In this document: one piece after another, positions 21,060 to 32,810 of the stretch
Layout: each line of letters starts with the position of its first letter
How positions within the stretch are numbered: the first letter of the stretch is position 1
From: Icerya purchasi
Lineage: Eukaryota > Arthropoda > Insecta > Hemiptera > Monophlebidae
Assembly: GCA_039619475.1 (NCBI GenBank)
Contig: CM077116.1
Location: forward strand, 178,589,863 to 178,653,862
Direction of reading: 5' to 3'
DNA: 64,000 nt
The notes under the pieces: generated by a model
What the model saw: the letters and a program-made list of their open reading frames with translations, nothing else
Database searches by the model: none
What the model was told of the DNA's origin: nothing
Position numbers and translations under genes: made by a program

Positions 21060-21745
21060 TAGTATTGACGTTCCGAACAGGAGATGAAGATAGCTAGGTC
21101 TTCTGCAAATAAGGAGCATTGACAGGCGGGTGTATTTGTTCCGGAATGTTGTTTATGGCTATGTTGAAGAGAATAGGGCTGAGAACGGAGCCATGAAGGA
21201 CACCGTTCTGCAGATCACGGGGAGTTGATTTAACTGAGCCTAGTCGGATATGAAATTTGCCACTCGATAGGAAATTTTCGACGAAGTATGCTAGGTGACC
21301 GCGAACTTCCCAACCGCGAAGAGTTTTTAGAATTTTTTCTTTCCAGATATTGTCGAAGGCTTTGGATATGTCGAAGAATATTGCCAATGGATGAATTTTT
21401 TACGAATAAATGATGTTTGAATGGACTGTTTGAGAAAAAGCAGTTAGTCGATCGTTGATCTGCTCGTTAGAAATCCGCATTGTGATTCGGCCAGGAGGTT
21501 GTTAGATTCGATGAGCCATTGCAGTCGCGCGTTTATAGTCCGTTCCAGGAGATTGCACAGAATACTAGTTAGCGAAATAGGTCTGTAGCTGTCTAGTAAC
21601 ATTGGATTTTTATTTGGTTTTGCGATCGGAATGATTTCGGCAGTTTTTCATGAGTCAGGGAACCTGTGCGTTGTCCAGATATGATTAAAAATTGACAGTA
21701 AGATGAGAATAGCTGGCTCAGGGGCATTTTAGAGCATGTAAGCAT
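21060..21745 (-). pseudogene. Family-3 LINE: reverse transcriptase
   Basis: Blocks in order from 21745 downward: EIIPIAKPNKNP and DSYRPISLTSILCNLLERT (motif 1/2), ESQCGFLTSRSTIDRL, FFDISKAFDNIW (motif A Asp) and NGVLHGSVLSPILFNI (motif B, with the usual PQG changed to LHG). The catalytic YADD is replaced by FAED in a shifted frame near 21085. Loss of the first Asp of YADD plus the frameshifts mean that the RT is dead. Confidence 0.82.
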
Positions 21746-22080
21746 AAATGCTATCCGGTCCGATTGCAGTTGGTTTCGACTGTTTGATACCTCGTTGTAA
21801 TTCTTCGAGCGTAATAAGACAGTTATAAGATTCTTTATTGCCAGAATGGAAATCAATTATTACGGAAAGGCGAGATTTCTTTTGTGATTAAGCGCTTCTG
21901 ATGAGAAATTCAAGTTGCTGGATTGAAAAGCCATAAATTTCGCGAATGATGAAGATATTTCGTTTAAATCCGTGCTGATATGGTTATCCAATTTGGTGCT
22001 GGTGGTGATTGGTGAAAAATTTTTCCTACCAAGTGCTCGAATTTTTTTCCAGACTGTAGTGGTAGAAGTAAAACAGTTTA

Positions 22081-23060
22081 TTAGTTTGTACGAATTTCTG
22101 CCGTGAAATTCGTTTGGCTTAGCGCGAAGTTTTTGATATAAGTAACATGACTTTTTAGGGATGGAGCGGCTTTTAATTTTTTCAGTGCTTTTCTTCTATT
22201 ATGTATAGCGGCGGAGCAATCTAGGGTCCACCATAGGACAGCATTTTTACGTAGATGTGGAATTTGGGAAGTCATGGAGTTCGCGTGATTTACAATAATA
22301 TTTGTGAACGATTGGACGAGAATTTTGGTGTCTGACTTCGAAGCTGACAACTGATGGAATGAGCTATATGTTATCCAGTTTGTTCTGCGGTAGTTGTATT
22401 TTATGTGTTGAGGCGGGGATATAGTTTTGTTGTGCTTATGGTGAACGATTACGGAAGTACGATCGCTTCCAGTGAGATCATCATGGTTGAAGACTTCAAG
22501 AGCGTTGAGAATGGCTAAGATGGTAATAATTAGGTCCAACATTGACCATTTCTTATGAGAAAAGTTATAGTGCGTTGGATCCTTGGGATGTAGCAGAGCG
22601 AGATTGTAGCTGGAAATAAGTTCTTCAATGATTCTTCCTCTAAAGTTGTAGCATGATCCACCCCAGAATAGGGAATGGAAATTTAGATCTCCACAGATGA
22701 GAAAAGGAAGAGCCCCAGAATGAGTTCACTGACGTCTTCTTGAATGATATTATCTCTCGGAGGTAAATACGTTGAGCAGATAGTTAGTGGTGATGAAAGA
22801 TATAGCGTTGCTGCAACAGCCTGTGCACTTAGTTGATTGAAATTAAGGTAGTTTTTAACGGCTAAACTTATTATTCTAGATGTCCAGTTCGAATAACAGT
22901 TTAAAGATATGATATTGTAGTTCGAAAGATATAAGGTTTGGTTATTCTTAAGATGTGTTTCGTGCAGACATATTATAGTTGAATCATAAATAGACTGAAT
23001 TTATTTGAGATCTTCTAGATGCCTATAAATACCGTTGCGGTTCCAGCTGATATATGTTTG
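22081..23060 (-). pseudogene. Family-3 LINE: endonuclease and linker
   Basis: Near 23045 a frame reads SWNRNGIYRHLEDLK, then STIICLHETHLKNNQTL, the N-terminal Asn and Glu blocks of an AP-type endonuclease. Later comes LTICSTYLPPRDNI. The 153-codon frame 22081-22542 begins LDLIIT and contains NHDDLTGSDRTSVIV, where the canonical SDH has become SDR. It continues through a linker with a WWTLDC block. The endonuclease nicks target DNA in this class. It is split by stops. Confidence 0.75.
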
Positions 23061-23520
23061 AGGTCTATCGATGTCTGGTGCACATTTAGAAAAACAAATA
23101 GATATTTCTTAAGGAGATGGTTGGGCTTCAGTCGTATTGGTACTGGAGTTCTGCAATCCTCTCAGCTTTTTCTGAATGTGGGTGAAGTGCACTTTTGTGG
23201 CTTTATGGAGAGGTAAAGTTCAGCCGACATTCTGATCATCGAGTCGCCAGGAACTTTGAATTCGTCGACAAGAATTGATTGAATATTCGGAGCAGATTTT
23301 CCTTTAGACATCTCCACACATAAAGCAAAGTTAGTGGCGAAGAGCGGATACTCGTTTGCTTTGAATTTTTCGTTAATTGTTGCCTCGAGAGAGGTTTTAG
23401 AACCTCTTTGAGACTGCTCAAAGACTCATCTGCTTTGGTTCCTACATCAGATGAAAGACAGTCTGACTCATCTGGAAGATCATTGGAATTTTTAAGTTTT
23501 TGCTTTTTCACGCCTTAAAA
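23061..23520 (-). pseudogene. Possible remnant of family-3 ORF1
   Basis: A 91-codon frame from 23511 begins MKKQKLKNSNDLPDES and is rich in Ser, Asp and Lys. A different frame downstream reads DEFKVPGDSMIRM. The position upstream of the endonuclease and the charged composition fit ORF1, but no gag-like knuckle is seen. Confidence 0.35.
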
Positions 23521-23571
23521 ATAATTGTTTAATAGATATTCAATAGAATAGTTACAATAAAGTAAATACCG

Positions 23572-23686
23572 AAAAAAACACGTTTTTTAAACTATTTTAT
23601 AACTTTTTGGGTCTGAAAGCTAAAATTTTCAGCAAAAAACTTTTTTTTAAAATTAAAAATCGATCAATCAAATGGATTTTCAAAAA
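23572..23686. repeat. Right arm of the large inverted repeat, outer part
   Basis: Reverse complement of about 15769-15880 (CCCAAAAAG, then TTATAAAATAG and AATCGATCAA in reverse). Together with 19168-19441 it rebuilds the whole arm. Confidence 0.8.
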
Positions 23687-23689
23687 TCA

Positions 23690-25811
23690 CCGGAGGCAGA
23701 TTTCGTTATCCGTCTATATCCTTTCCGATTTGTAAAGTCGGTAAAAAATGTTTCTCCGTTCGTGCCATGTGAAGTTTTAAGCTAGCGTCCAGTGCATATC
23801 GGACTTTCGGGGCAGTTTTTTTCTGATGATTCTGTACTGGCATCTGTGGGTTTTGTTAAAACACTTCCGGCCATATTTATTTCATACATTCATTGTACGG
23901 AAGTTTTACATATTACGTTTCCTTATTCCCGTCATTCGTACTACATCGACTTGCTAGTCAGAGCTCATCGCCGGGCAACGAAAAATAAATAAAAAAAAAA
24001 AAAGCTATAAACTACTAATAAGACCAAAGTATTTCTCGAGTTTCTATGTGAAATTCTTAACCGAAACTCCTATGTACGGAAACTAAGTAATGGGTAGAAA
24101 TCATCGTTCGATTAATGAGAACAATCTGAAGAAAGCTACAAAATGTTATGATATATATATATATATATATATATATTAAATGGGAACCGCGGGTATTAAT
24201 AAAATGGCGGTGAAATATTGAGACAGTCTGCGCAGATAGTGTATGAAAAATATTACTGCGCATTTGCGGATTTTTCGTAATAATTTGAAAATATCTGAAC
24301 AGGTTTCCAGATTGTAGGTGTTTTTTTAGGGAGGGGGGTTACGTTCGTTATTTATAAAAAGTTTCAACGTTACATTAAAATTCGCTCTTGTCCACTGCGA
24401 AATGCGAAAAAAGGTAGATAAACAAAAAAAAAAAAAAGAAAAAAAGAGTAAGATAAAAACAAGAAGAAAAAAGGACATGGTCCGCATGCTGCTTTATATA
24501 CTGTGTGCTGGTGGTGTTAAAGGGAAGAATAAGAGTTCAAGGTGGGATGAAGTTGAGAAAGTCAGGAAGGAAGGCTGTGAAAAAAGTGGGAATAATAATA
24601 AAGTGTTGCAGAAGTTAAGTGGCCGCGTTGATTTCCTTTGATAAAGTTAAATGAAAATAACGTCGACTCCTGTGTGCGCTCTAGGCGGCAGAGTTTAACG
24701 TTCGTGCAACCGAAATAAATCGTTTTCCCGACGAACGTCTTTATTTTCCGCAAACGGTTTCATTGCGAGAATGAGAATAACTAGACAAAATTACGGGCCG
24801 GCTGTGCGCCTATTAATTCACCGAATTAACGGAAGATTGCTAAAGAGTAGCTTTCGACCTTATTTATTTATTTCCACTTTTTTTAGCGACCTTTCTCTCG
24901 CTCGAATAATAATGAAAATAATATTGTTCTATTTTTATTGTTTTGGCTTTTCGTTATTTTCTTCTTTTTCTTTTTTTGTTAATGTTTTTATTAACTTTTA
25001 AAACAAAACACGTTGTCGTCGTCGTCCCTGTGTAATATTATCTTTGACGATATATTATAAAGTTCCGTAATTTTATTCGCGATTGCGAATAATTATCGTA
25101 CCGCACAAAGTGTGATTTGTAAACGCACTCGATGCAACAAAACAGTACGTATCACTGAAGAAATTTTCGATCATGTAAATATAATAAGCTCATTTTCGGT
25201 AGTAGTTCTCAAATTAAGAATAGTAATTATGTAAACTCAGGCGTAAGCAGCGTTATTCTTCTTCCCTTATCTATTGCAATAACTTCAGCTCACAGTATTA
25301 TTCGGATTTCGGCGTTTTCGCAAAATGGATTCCTAAAAATTTTTCGGCCTGAAATAATTCGTATCGCTGTAGGAGAATTCTTAAAAAGGAAATTGTTCTT
25401 CTAGAAATTTTACTAAAACGGGTGTAAATATACTTTGTAAAAGACGATAAAGCGAAAAAACAAATGGCAAAAGTGATAAAGTATTCGTATATATGCGATA
25501 CGTTTTAATTCAATTCTCGTTCGAATGAGATTTTCACCAAACCGAAGTCGTTCCTTTTCATTTGCAATTCCGCTGTCAGTTTGCTTCGATTTCTGATATC
25601 TATCATGCAAGAAGCGACGTTAGCTAGAATCTGCGCTAGAGTTCATACGTTTTTCCACTGTGACGTCACTGGAGACCATTGAAGTGCTCTGATGATGGTA
25701 GCCTTGTTACATTACTCCGTTTATTAAGAAATGAAATTTTCATCATTCGAGCATTATTGACAGTCACACCCTTTTCTATTAACTCGTACGAGATCTTAAT
25801 TATTTTCTGAA
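23690..25811. other. AT-rich presumed intron with a TA microsatellite
   Basis: No convincing gene. A TA repeat lies at 24151-24175. Short frames, including lysine-rich and arginine-rich ones, match no family I know. Confidence 0.4.
24151..24175. repeat. (AT)n microsatellite
   Basis: Simple AT dinucleotide run. Confidence 0.95.
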
Positions 25812-26085
25812 TTTTTTTTTTTTATTGGGCTCGTCAATCAGTAGAAACAATTCGAAAGCGAAATGAATGTCAGTTATATTTTGATGCGGTCAGATATTGC
25901 TAGTAGGAAGGAACAAACAATGGGAAGAACGATGTGTGGAGAAGAAAACGACAGGGGATATAGAAAGCACAATACGGAGTAGGAATACCAATTCGCTAGA
26001 AATTGGAATAGGAAGCAGAACGCTCAACAGAAAGAGGTGAATACTTAATAAACACGTGATTAGCATCGCAAATGAAACTATTTAT
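25812..26085 (-). pseudogene. LINE family-1 copy, 5'-truncated
   Basis: A T-run at 25812-25823 is followed by a GGGCTCGTCAATC tail. The reverse frames then read SFICDANHVF, then SVERSASYSNF and GIPTPYC, matching the C-terminal blocks of copy D with one in-frame stop. The copy is truncated just upstream of the zinc knuckle. Confidence 0.82.
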
Positions 26086-26920
26086 ATGAAAAATTACATT
26101 AATTTCTTTTTCTCGGCATAATAAATACACTGCGTGATACCAGTTATTAAATTTCTCATGTATTCCCAGTTAAACATGAAATTTTAAATGCAGTGGCAAA
26201 ACGAAATATACTTAATTCGGATTCGAGATATCCCGCCTTAGCTCAACGTTAATCGTGACTTTTTAACACCACGCACTTACCGTGGTTCAGCCTTTATTTT
26301 TTATTTTCTTATAAAAAGATTTTGATTTCCACTGTTGACTGCTTTTCCACCTACTCTATACACAGACATATATTCCGGATAATCCTTACAATTTACGTAA
26401 TATGGAAATGTTTAGAAAAACCAAAAAAAAAAGTATGGGGGGGGGGGGGGGTCGGATGGAAATATACGATGTCACGATCAGTATACACAGTCTCCGCCCT
26501 CAGACGTAACCTGAAGACTTACCCTTAGTTTGGCAGTAAGCATTAAACAGATTCAGCCGTGTATTGCGCTTTAATCATTATATTAAATTTTACGCATCAC
26601 TCGGAATAAACGAAATTTAAAAACGTTGCCAATCAGTAATTCGCTTTTAATGCGCTAAAAATAAAATTAAATAATGTAATTTTGCGATGTACGTAAATAG
26701 GCGATTTCGAAAAATAATTAAAAAACAAAGTGGTTTAGAAAGTGTAACGGACAGAAGGGGTGTACGATGTATTGGTGAAAGGAAACATGGAAGATCGTTT
26801 TGAATAAATATAATTGCGAATTTTCAATGAAGACACCTGACACGGTAGTTATAATAGCGCTTCAAGCGATATTGCGGCGAATAATCTTACCGTCGATTTA
26901 AAAGAGGAAAGGTTTTCGTG
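26086..26920. other. No gene recognised; G15 tract
   Basis: AT-rich sequence with a run of 15 G at 26437-26451. Nothing else is supported. Confidence 0.4.
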
Positions 26921-26934
26921 GTTGTTGAAGTTAT

Positions 26935-28370
26935 CCCCCCACATGTCCATTTCGGTCGAAACCATGTTGGAAGAATTCATCATTAACTCGAACGTTTCGA
27001 AACCGATTACACTGTTCATCATCATTATTCATTCGGAAAAGTTTATCAGTCAATGCTGGTGGTACCATATGAATGTTCAGTATCAGCAAACGCAGACATA
27101 CTCGAAAGTCATTAAAACAAAGCTAGAAAAAAGAAGGAGGTTTCTGTAGAGGAGAAATTCTTAACAATGTATAATTAACACTTAAAATATTATCCGTGTT
27201 ATTTGAAATTAACGTCTTTTACAAGCTTATCACTGACGAGGGCACGACAGTAGGTCTTAACGTGTATAATTCGAACGATTTTCTTTGTGTTTATTTGAAA
27301 GTGCAAAAAAATTTTTTTATTAAAATGTACGACAACCATGAATGCCCAAAGTTTTTAAAAAACTAAAACGGCGATGAGTGACTTGACGCTGATTTCCTGT
27401 GGAAACGTACATTTCAATAAAGAGAATAAATTTGAAATCCATAATGCGCCATTTACAAGCTAATCGCCGTCGAAATTTGAACACTATAAACCACTGCGAG
27501 CGCAAATCACACTGTTTTTTCAAGCACTATAAAGATCTCGAAGCCGGCAAATGGATGAAGGTCGCGACGGCTGTGGCCAAAGCCGAAATCATCTCCTCTT
27601 TTGAGCGCGCCAAAAAGGAAATAACGCCGACGAAAAAAACCGCTCAACAGGTTTATACCGGAACAGAACGTAAAACATCATTTTAGGTTAGTCTATCCGT
27701 ATGTTACGGTTTAACAATGGTTCCACTAACATTTGACATTTCCGGACCGATTTCAATGATTTTCCTTGTTCATTTGAAAATTTACCGGCCAGTCGGTGCT
27801 GGTGCCGTATACCGATGAATATTTCCAAACGTAGAGATTTAGAAGAAAGGGGGGATCTCTTCAGAGACATTGTTATCGTTAAAATATCATTATAGATCAA
27901 TGTTATTTTTAGTGGAAATGTAAATAGGAAATAAAAAAAAATGTTTAATGTAGTCAAGGGAGAAAATTTAAAATACTATCCGTATGTGTTGGATTATCAC
28001 GAATAAATACCGAATTCGAATACAGAAAACGAATTTGAATAATTCACGTAATTTACAAGCTCTATGTTTCCGTATTAGTGCGTGTAACTTTTGATTGTGT
28101 GGAGTAATTCAAATGATTTTACTCGAAACTGTACACTCCAAAAAGGACAACGATGAATATCGGCGAATGCACGGCTATTCAGTAGTCATCGAAATAAACG
28201 TTAAAAAAAAGGAGTCTCTCCTTAGAGATGTACTTTCTTTACTTGATGCGACTGATCAAAAATTAGCCAAAAATTAATTTTATCAGAATCGTGAGTGGTT
28301 CAGGCTTACTATGAAAATGTAGATTCGAATAAAGGTAATGAACTTGAAGCTCCCTTAGCGTATTTTTTTT
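26935..28370 (+). repeat. Diverged repeat array, shared with 50.52-51.18 kb
   Basis: Several degenerate units follow each other. Recurrent blocks are TATCCGTATGT, TTTACAAGCT (27214, 27457, 28056), AATGATTTTCTTTG, then CATTTGAAAGTGTACCGGTCA (27291, 27768), GTGCTGGTGCCGTATACC and GGATCTCTTCAGAGAC-like. The second locus at 50.5-51.2 kb has the same blocks in the same order and orientation. Unit spacing varies from about 240 to 600 bases. Some units read as protein-like strings (NKENEFEIH; LLRDVLSLLDA), but no open frame persists. The class is unknown. Confidence 0.6.
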
Positions 28371-28890
28371 AAAAATCGATAACTTTTTGTGCTAAAATAA
28401 AGTATTTATCAAAAGTATTCTTTTTTTTTTTCATTTTTTTTTTTCATTTTTTTTTTATTAAATAACTACTGCGAATTACAGAGGCAAGCTCATGAGAAAT
28501 ATTCTGAAGATCTCTTTTCTTGAAGCTCAGAATTACACTTGTGAACTTTATTCATGTTGTAACAATGAAAAAGTAAATAATTCGTGAAAATATTTATCTC
28601 ATAGAGAAATACGTAATGCGTTTCTCTTGAACTGCTTTTTCCCCTCTAATTTCCCTTTGCGCACTGCAGTGAATAGAGTTAGTTTTTATTTGAAGTTCGG
28701 TTCGAAGTTTTATAAAAAAAAAAAAAAATCTAAATTATAAACATATTTCGTTTAAACTACAACTTTTATATGGCGAAATCTAAAATTTAACTTTTTAAAT
28801 TCTAATATTCCGATTTAATTTCGAAGCTGATGATAAAATGCTTATATTTAGTCTCTTAACGACTGCGTTGTACGTGTATGTGTTATACAG
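28371..28890 (+). other. Presumed intron before the Beat exon
   Basis: AT-rich with T and A homopolymers. The TATACAG acceptor sits at 28884-28890 after a weak pyrimidine tract. Confidence 0.5.
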
Positions 28891-29099
28891 ATAAGGTAGC
28901 CGGTCTAAAGAATGTCCGTATTCTAGCATCTGAAAATGTACTCTCTGGGGAATCGATTAATCTTGTTTGCGAGTACGACTTGGAAGCAGCTGCTTTGTAT
29001 TCGATCAAATGGTACTTCAGCGATAACGAATTTTACAGATACGTCCCTAAAGAATCACCTCCAACCCGGGTCTTTCCAGTACCTGGAATCTCGGTAGAT
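28891..29099 (+). CDS. beat: Beaten path (Beat) family immunoglobulin exon
   Basis: The 69 full codons read KVAGLKNVRILASENVLSG, then INLVCEYDLEAAALYSIKWY and EFYRYVPKESPPTRVFP, ending GISVD. Beat proteins share this pattern: LxNVR start, Cys of the Ig strand B, YDLEGxxLYSxKWY with the core Trp, and EFYRYxPKExPPxxVF. Beats are secreted or membrane-linked Ig proteins that regulate axon defasciculation by binding Sidestep-type receptors. The exon is bounded by TATACAG and GTAAGT, with length 209, entering mid-codon and leaving at phase 0. The second Ig cysteine lies in the next exon, which I do not find. No frameshift or stop, so likely a functional host exon. The paralogue is not assigned. Confidence 0.88.
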
Positions 29100-30144
29100 G
29101 TAAGTTTCAATCACCATTATCATATTGTTTTGTTAATGTATATATCTACTTTTGTACCACGCGTACGTGTACGTGTGAAAAATTCAGAATAGAATTAACT
29201 AATTCTATCATCGCACTATATTTATAAATGACCACCCTGGTGAAAGGAATTGATTTATTATCCTGTTTTTTTTTCGGTGATTAATTTTAATTTAAAATCG
29301 CTGGTAAATATAATGTAAATTTAGACTAGGGACTACTTCGATAATTATAATAATGTTTATACGATTATACGAAAGGTCGATTAAAGGAAATTTTTAATTT
29401 ATCCGCATATGGAAATTATGATCGTTTTTAGTGTTCTTATATCTGTTTTATATATATGTGTATATGGGAAATATTAAATATCTTATAATAAATCATCGTT
29501 TTTTAAAATATCGATTAACTTTAAACTTTACGTTAATATAAGAAGGAAAAAAGGGTAAAAGTTAGCCAACCGATTTTTAAAAGATTAAAAATCACGCTAC
29601 ACATATTACTCGTATATGCTAAACATGTAGAATAAAAAGGTTTAAAAAAAAAAAAAAAAAACTAAGACGAATATCTGATATTTTCGGAACAAATGCCTTT
29701 TGTAAATTACAATTTCGCAATAACGATTGCTTACACGGTTTACTAAAATGTGTAAAACTCTTTTTAAATCTTCCGAGTTTTATGAATGAAGAATATTACA
29801 ACTTATATCAGACAAAACTAAAAATCGTGCTATATAGTCCGCAACTAATGGTGCAAAATTAAATGCGAATATAATATATACGCTGAAGGTGTGAAAACCT
29901 TTTTAAAAATTTCCAACCTTCAGAAATAGAAAAATTAGAAAATTAAGTAATTATATAACGTATAAAAGGTACATTTAGGTTTTGATGCTTTCAAGCTACC
30001 GACGTAATAGATTATGATAAAAACTAAATTATATATTATTTTCTTATCGTCGGGAGGAAAAGCGAAAAGTACCAACGATAGTCACGATTGACCGGTGCGG
30101 CATAAATGAGAAAAAAATGTTTAAAATTTAAATATGATAAAGGG
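29100..30144. other. Presumed intron, AT-rich
   Basis: No frame or repeat recognised beyond A/T runs. Confidence 0.45.
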
Positions 30145-32810
30145 CAGTGCCGGATTAACCAAGCGCGGGGCCCGTAGCAAATTCTGTCGAGGGGCCCGTT
30201 GATCTACTGAGTTCTTAAGTATAAAGTGGTAAAACAATAATTCTATACTCGATATGTTTATTTGTCATCTATAGGTTACAAATTACGTTAGTGATTAATG
30301 GTAAGGTAGATTACAATAGGCCCTGTTGGCCTTTGACAAGTACAAAAAGCCAGAGTTGAGATTGCCCTGAAAATTTAGAATAATTTTGATACGAAACTAA
30401 CATTTTAAAACTGACGATTAATAACGGCGAACCTTTATTATTTTTTAAACTTTTTCAGATTTAATGTGGGCGAATTTAGAGATAATACGATACGAATATC
30501 AATTTCTCTGAGCAAATCATATTCTGTATTCATCAAAGAGACATAATTCAGACTTTCTTGACTCATCGTGTTCCACCTTAATTCATTTTTTATACGCTTC
30601 GATGTCGAAAATGAACATTCGCCACTGACTAAAGTCATCATGAGAGACAAATAAATGCGCAAAGCAATTTCTAAATTGGGCAAACGTGATTCTAATGAAT
30701 TTTCCATTAGGAATTTATAATATTGAATTTCCGGAGCTTCGTTTTTTGAACTGTCAATCGCACTAGTAGCCACATCCGTTTTCAGTAGCTCAGCAAACTG
30801 CACTAATTCGTCGTCTAGACTGTCTTCCAAATCATTTGCGTAAGCACAATGCCATAATTGGAGTTTTTTTCAAAATCTCTTCAGCTGTGATAGATTTTAA
30901 CTGTCGAAATATTCCGAAAACACTACTAAGTTTTTGGTATGCTTTCATGTATCTAAAGAAGATAGTGTGTTATCAATAATGACAACAAACACCTCAATTT
31001 CAAACTGTTTACCAGCTGTTTCATTTTCAACAAATTTGTCAAGCGTACTAGTAGAACCGCTAAAATGGTCATACTTTGTGTTGTGCTTGCGTCGCCTTGA
31101 AGTTTGTTGCTGATATTCATGACAGCCTGTCAGATCTTCGGTTTTTGCTTCAATATCTGAAAATGTGGATCACATTGTTTGGACATATCCATATATTAGT
31201 TCGTAAAGGACGTACCCTGTATTAAGGTCTATATTGGACAATTTCAACGACGCACTAGTCGTTTCTACGCGTTCTAGGATACCATTCCACGTAATTGCCA
31301 TTATTCTCGTTTCCAACTTATTCATCTTTGAAACTAGTCCGTAAGTTTGATTACGACACTCTGCCTTTTGGTTTATATTATTGCAAATGTCATCCAACAC
31401 TTGCTTGATGGTGGTAGAACCACATAAAAGTGCCTTCGTAGCATCAGTTCTAGTATCCGACAACCTTTTCAAAATCGGAATTTTCGAAGTAAGAGCTTTC
31501 GTAAGAAGACCCCGACGATGTGTAGAAGCAGAACAATTTTTTTATAAAGATTTTCAATAAAATCGAAAAAAAATAATGCTTCTGTATAATAGTCTGCAGC
31601 GCACTTAGCAACTAAATTTAATGAATGTGCAAGACAGGGAATGTTTCTGCGTACTTATTTATTCCTTTAATTCGTGCTTGCAGGTCACTGTATTTTCCGC
31701 TCATGTTGCTGACATTATCATAGAACACGACAATCTTCGATATCAATGCCATTCTTACTTAAGAAATCTAGTGAACTTTGGGCAAGTTGTTCAGCAGTAT
31801 GGCCTTCCACGTCTAAGAACTTAACAAATCTCTCAACTGGCCCAGATGGTAGAACATAGCGCACCATCAGAGTCAGTTGGTCTACATGCGATATATCTGG
31901 AGTAGAATCTAATATCACTGAATAGTACCTGAACCTCTTAATTTTGCAAATAATTTGATCCAGCATGCTTGATGCAATTAATTTGATAAATTCCTCGCAT
32001 GTTGTTTTAGATAAATATGACGTGTGTCCTGTTCCTTTATGGGCATAAGTTTAAATATGTTGGGCCATAAAAACGTCAAATTCGGAAATTGAGAGCTCTT
32101 TTCGAAAAAAGAAAAACATTTATCTCAGTTAAAAAAATATTTAGCTTATTTTAATACCATAATGGAACATGTCATAATACTTTCTAAAAGTTTGAACCGG
32201 GCGCACCGCAAATTATTTGTGGACGAAATTGGTAATGATGTTACTATGTCAGGATTACGAAATGGTTATGAGAAATTTAATTGCAGGAAATCTCTCATTA
32301 CTTTTATAACTTACATAGACTTATTACTAGAAAATAATTTTTTTGTATGTGATTGCTAAATTATAATAAAAATAATGTGAATTGTAAGTCTTACAAATAA
32401 ATAGACAATTTCAACAATTTGAATCGAACTATTTCAATTCTACTAGGTATCCACACTGAGTGTCTAGTAGGAGTGCTCGCACATGTCAGAATTTTTGTAG
32501 AGACAATTATCAGGCCGATTAAAATTCTGTACATTTATACGAGCGACTTTTTGTACAACTTGTGTATATCTACCTTATGAAATTATGTGTTTTATTTTTG
32601 GCAATGAAATATAATCGGATAAATATTGTCTGCGATGGATTGCCGTGGTTGGAAAAGGTGTAACGTTTCACGTTTTAGTGACATAAAGTAAATTCAGTAT
32701 ACTACGATTTAATAAGTTTTACTCAAAAAATTACACTCAGGCGGAGACGGGTCTGGATACGCGGGGCCCGTAGCAATTGCTACTCTTGCTGCGTGGTTAG
32801 TCCGGCACTG
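30145..32810 (-). mobile_element. hAT-superfamily DNA transposon, near complete, about 2.67 kb
   Basis: The ends are CAGTGCCGGATTAACC at 30145 and, inverted, CAGTGCCGGACTAACC ending at 32810. Subterminal GCGGGGCCCGTAGCAA occurs near both ends. The flanks ATAAAGGG and ATAAGAGT agree at five of eight positions, compatible with an old 8-bp hAT TSD. The interior carries a hAT transposase on the minus strand. Overall length fits an autonomous hAT but the gene is broken. Confidence 0.88.
30438..32130 (-). pseudogene. hAT transposase (DUF4371 plus C-terminal dimerisation type), broken
   Basis: Read from 32130 down, in shifting frames: LSISEFDVFMAQHI, then a THTSYLSKTT-like block, then YYSVILDSTPDISHVDQLTL and PVERFVKFLDVEGHTAEQLA (DUF4371, with the DSTPDISH catalytic-region block), then CSASTHRR and KRLSDTRTDATKAL. 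The C-terminus (30438-30830) reads LPNLEIALRIYLSLMMTLVS and GECSFSTSKRIKNELRWNTM, the hAT dimerisation domain. The order is that of zinc-finger-MYM-type-1-like transposases. At least five frame changes or stops are present. An N-terminal zinc finger is not recognised. Confidence 0.85.

Larger units (their letters stand above)
19442..23571 (-). mobile_element. Nearly full-length I/Jockey-like LINE (family 3), about 4.1 kb, decayed
   Basis: Read on the minus strand, the element holds a short ORF1-like start, an apurinic-type endonuclease, RT, RNase H, a zinc knuckle and a 3' UTR ending in GAA repeats. It is flanked on both sides by halves of one inverted-repeat arm, which shows that it inserted into that arm. 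No clear TSD is visible because the flanks are A-rich. Multiple frameshifts and stops make it non-functional. Confidence 0.85.

Noticed and set aside
26228..26300. Possible pol III boxes (CTTAGCTCAACG, TGGTTCAGCC)
   Set aside because: The spacing fits loosely but there is no tRNA fold and no A-rich tail.
27399..27686. 95-codon frame with basic composition
   Set aside because: It lies in the diverged repeat array and does not stay open in other units.
28500..28560. Peptide EAQNYTCELYS, like the second Ig cysteine motif
   Set aside because: It lies upstream of the Beat exon where the downstream half of the Ig domain cannot be, and has no good splice sites. Probably chance.
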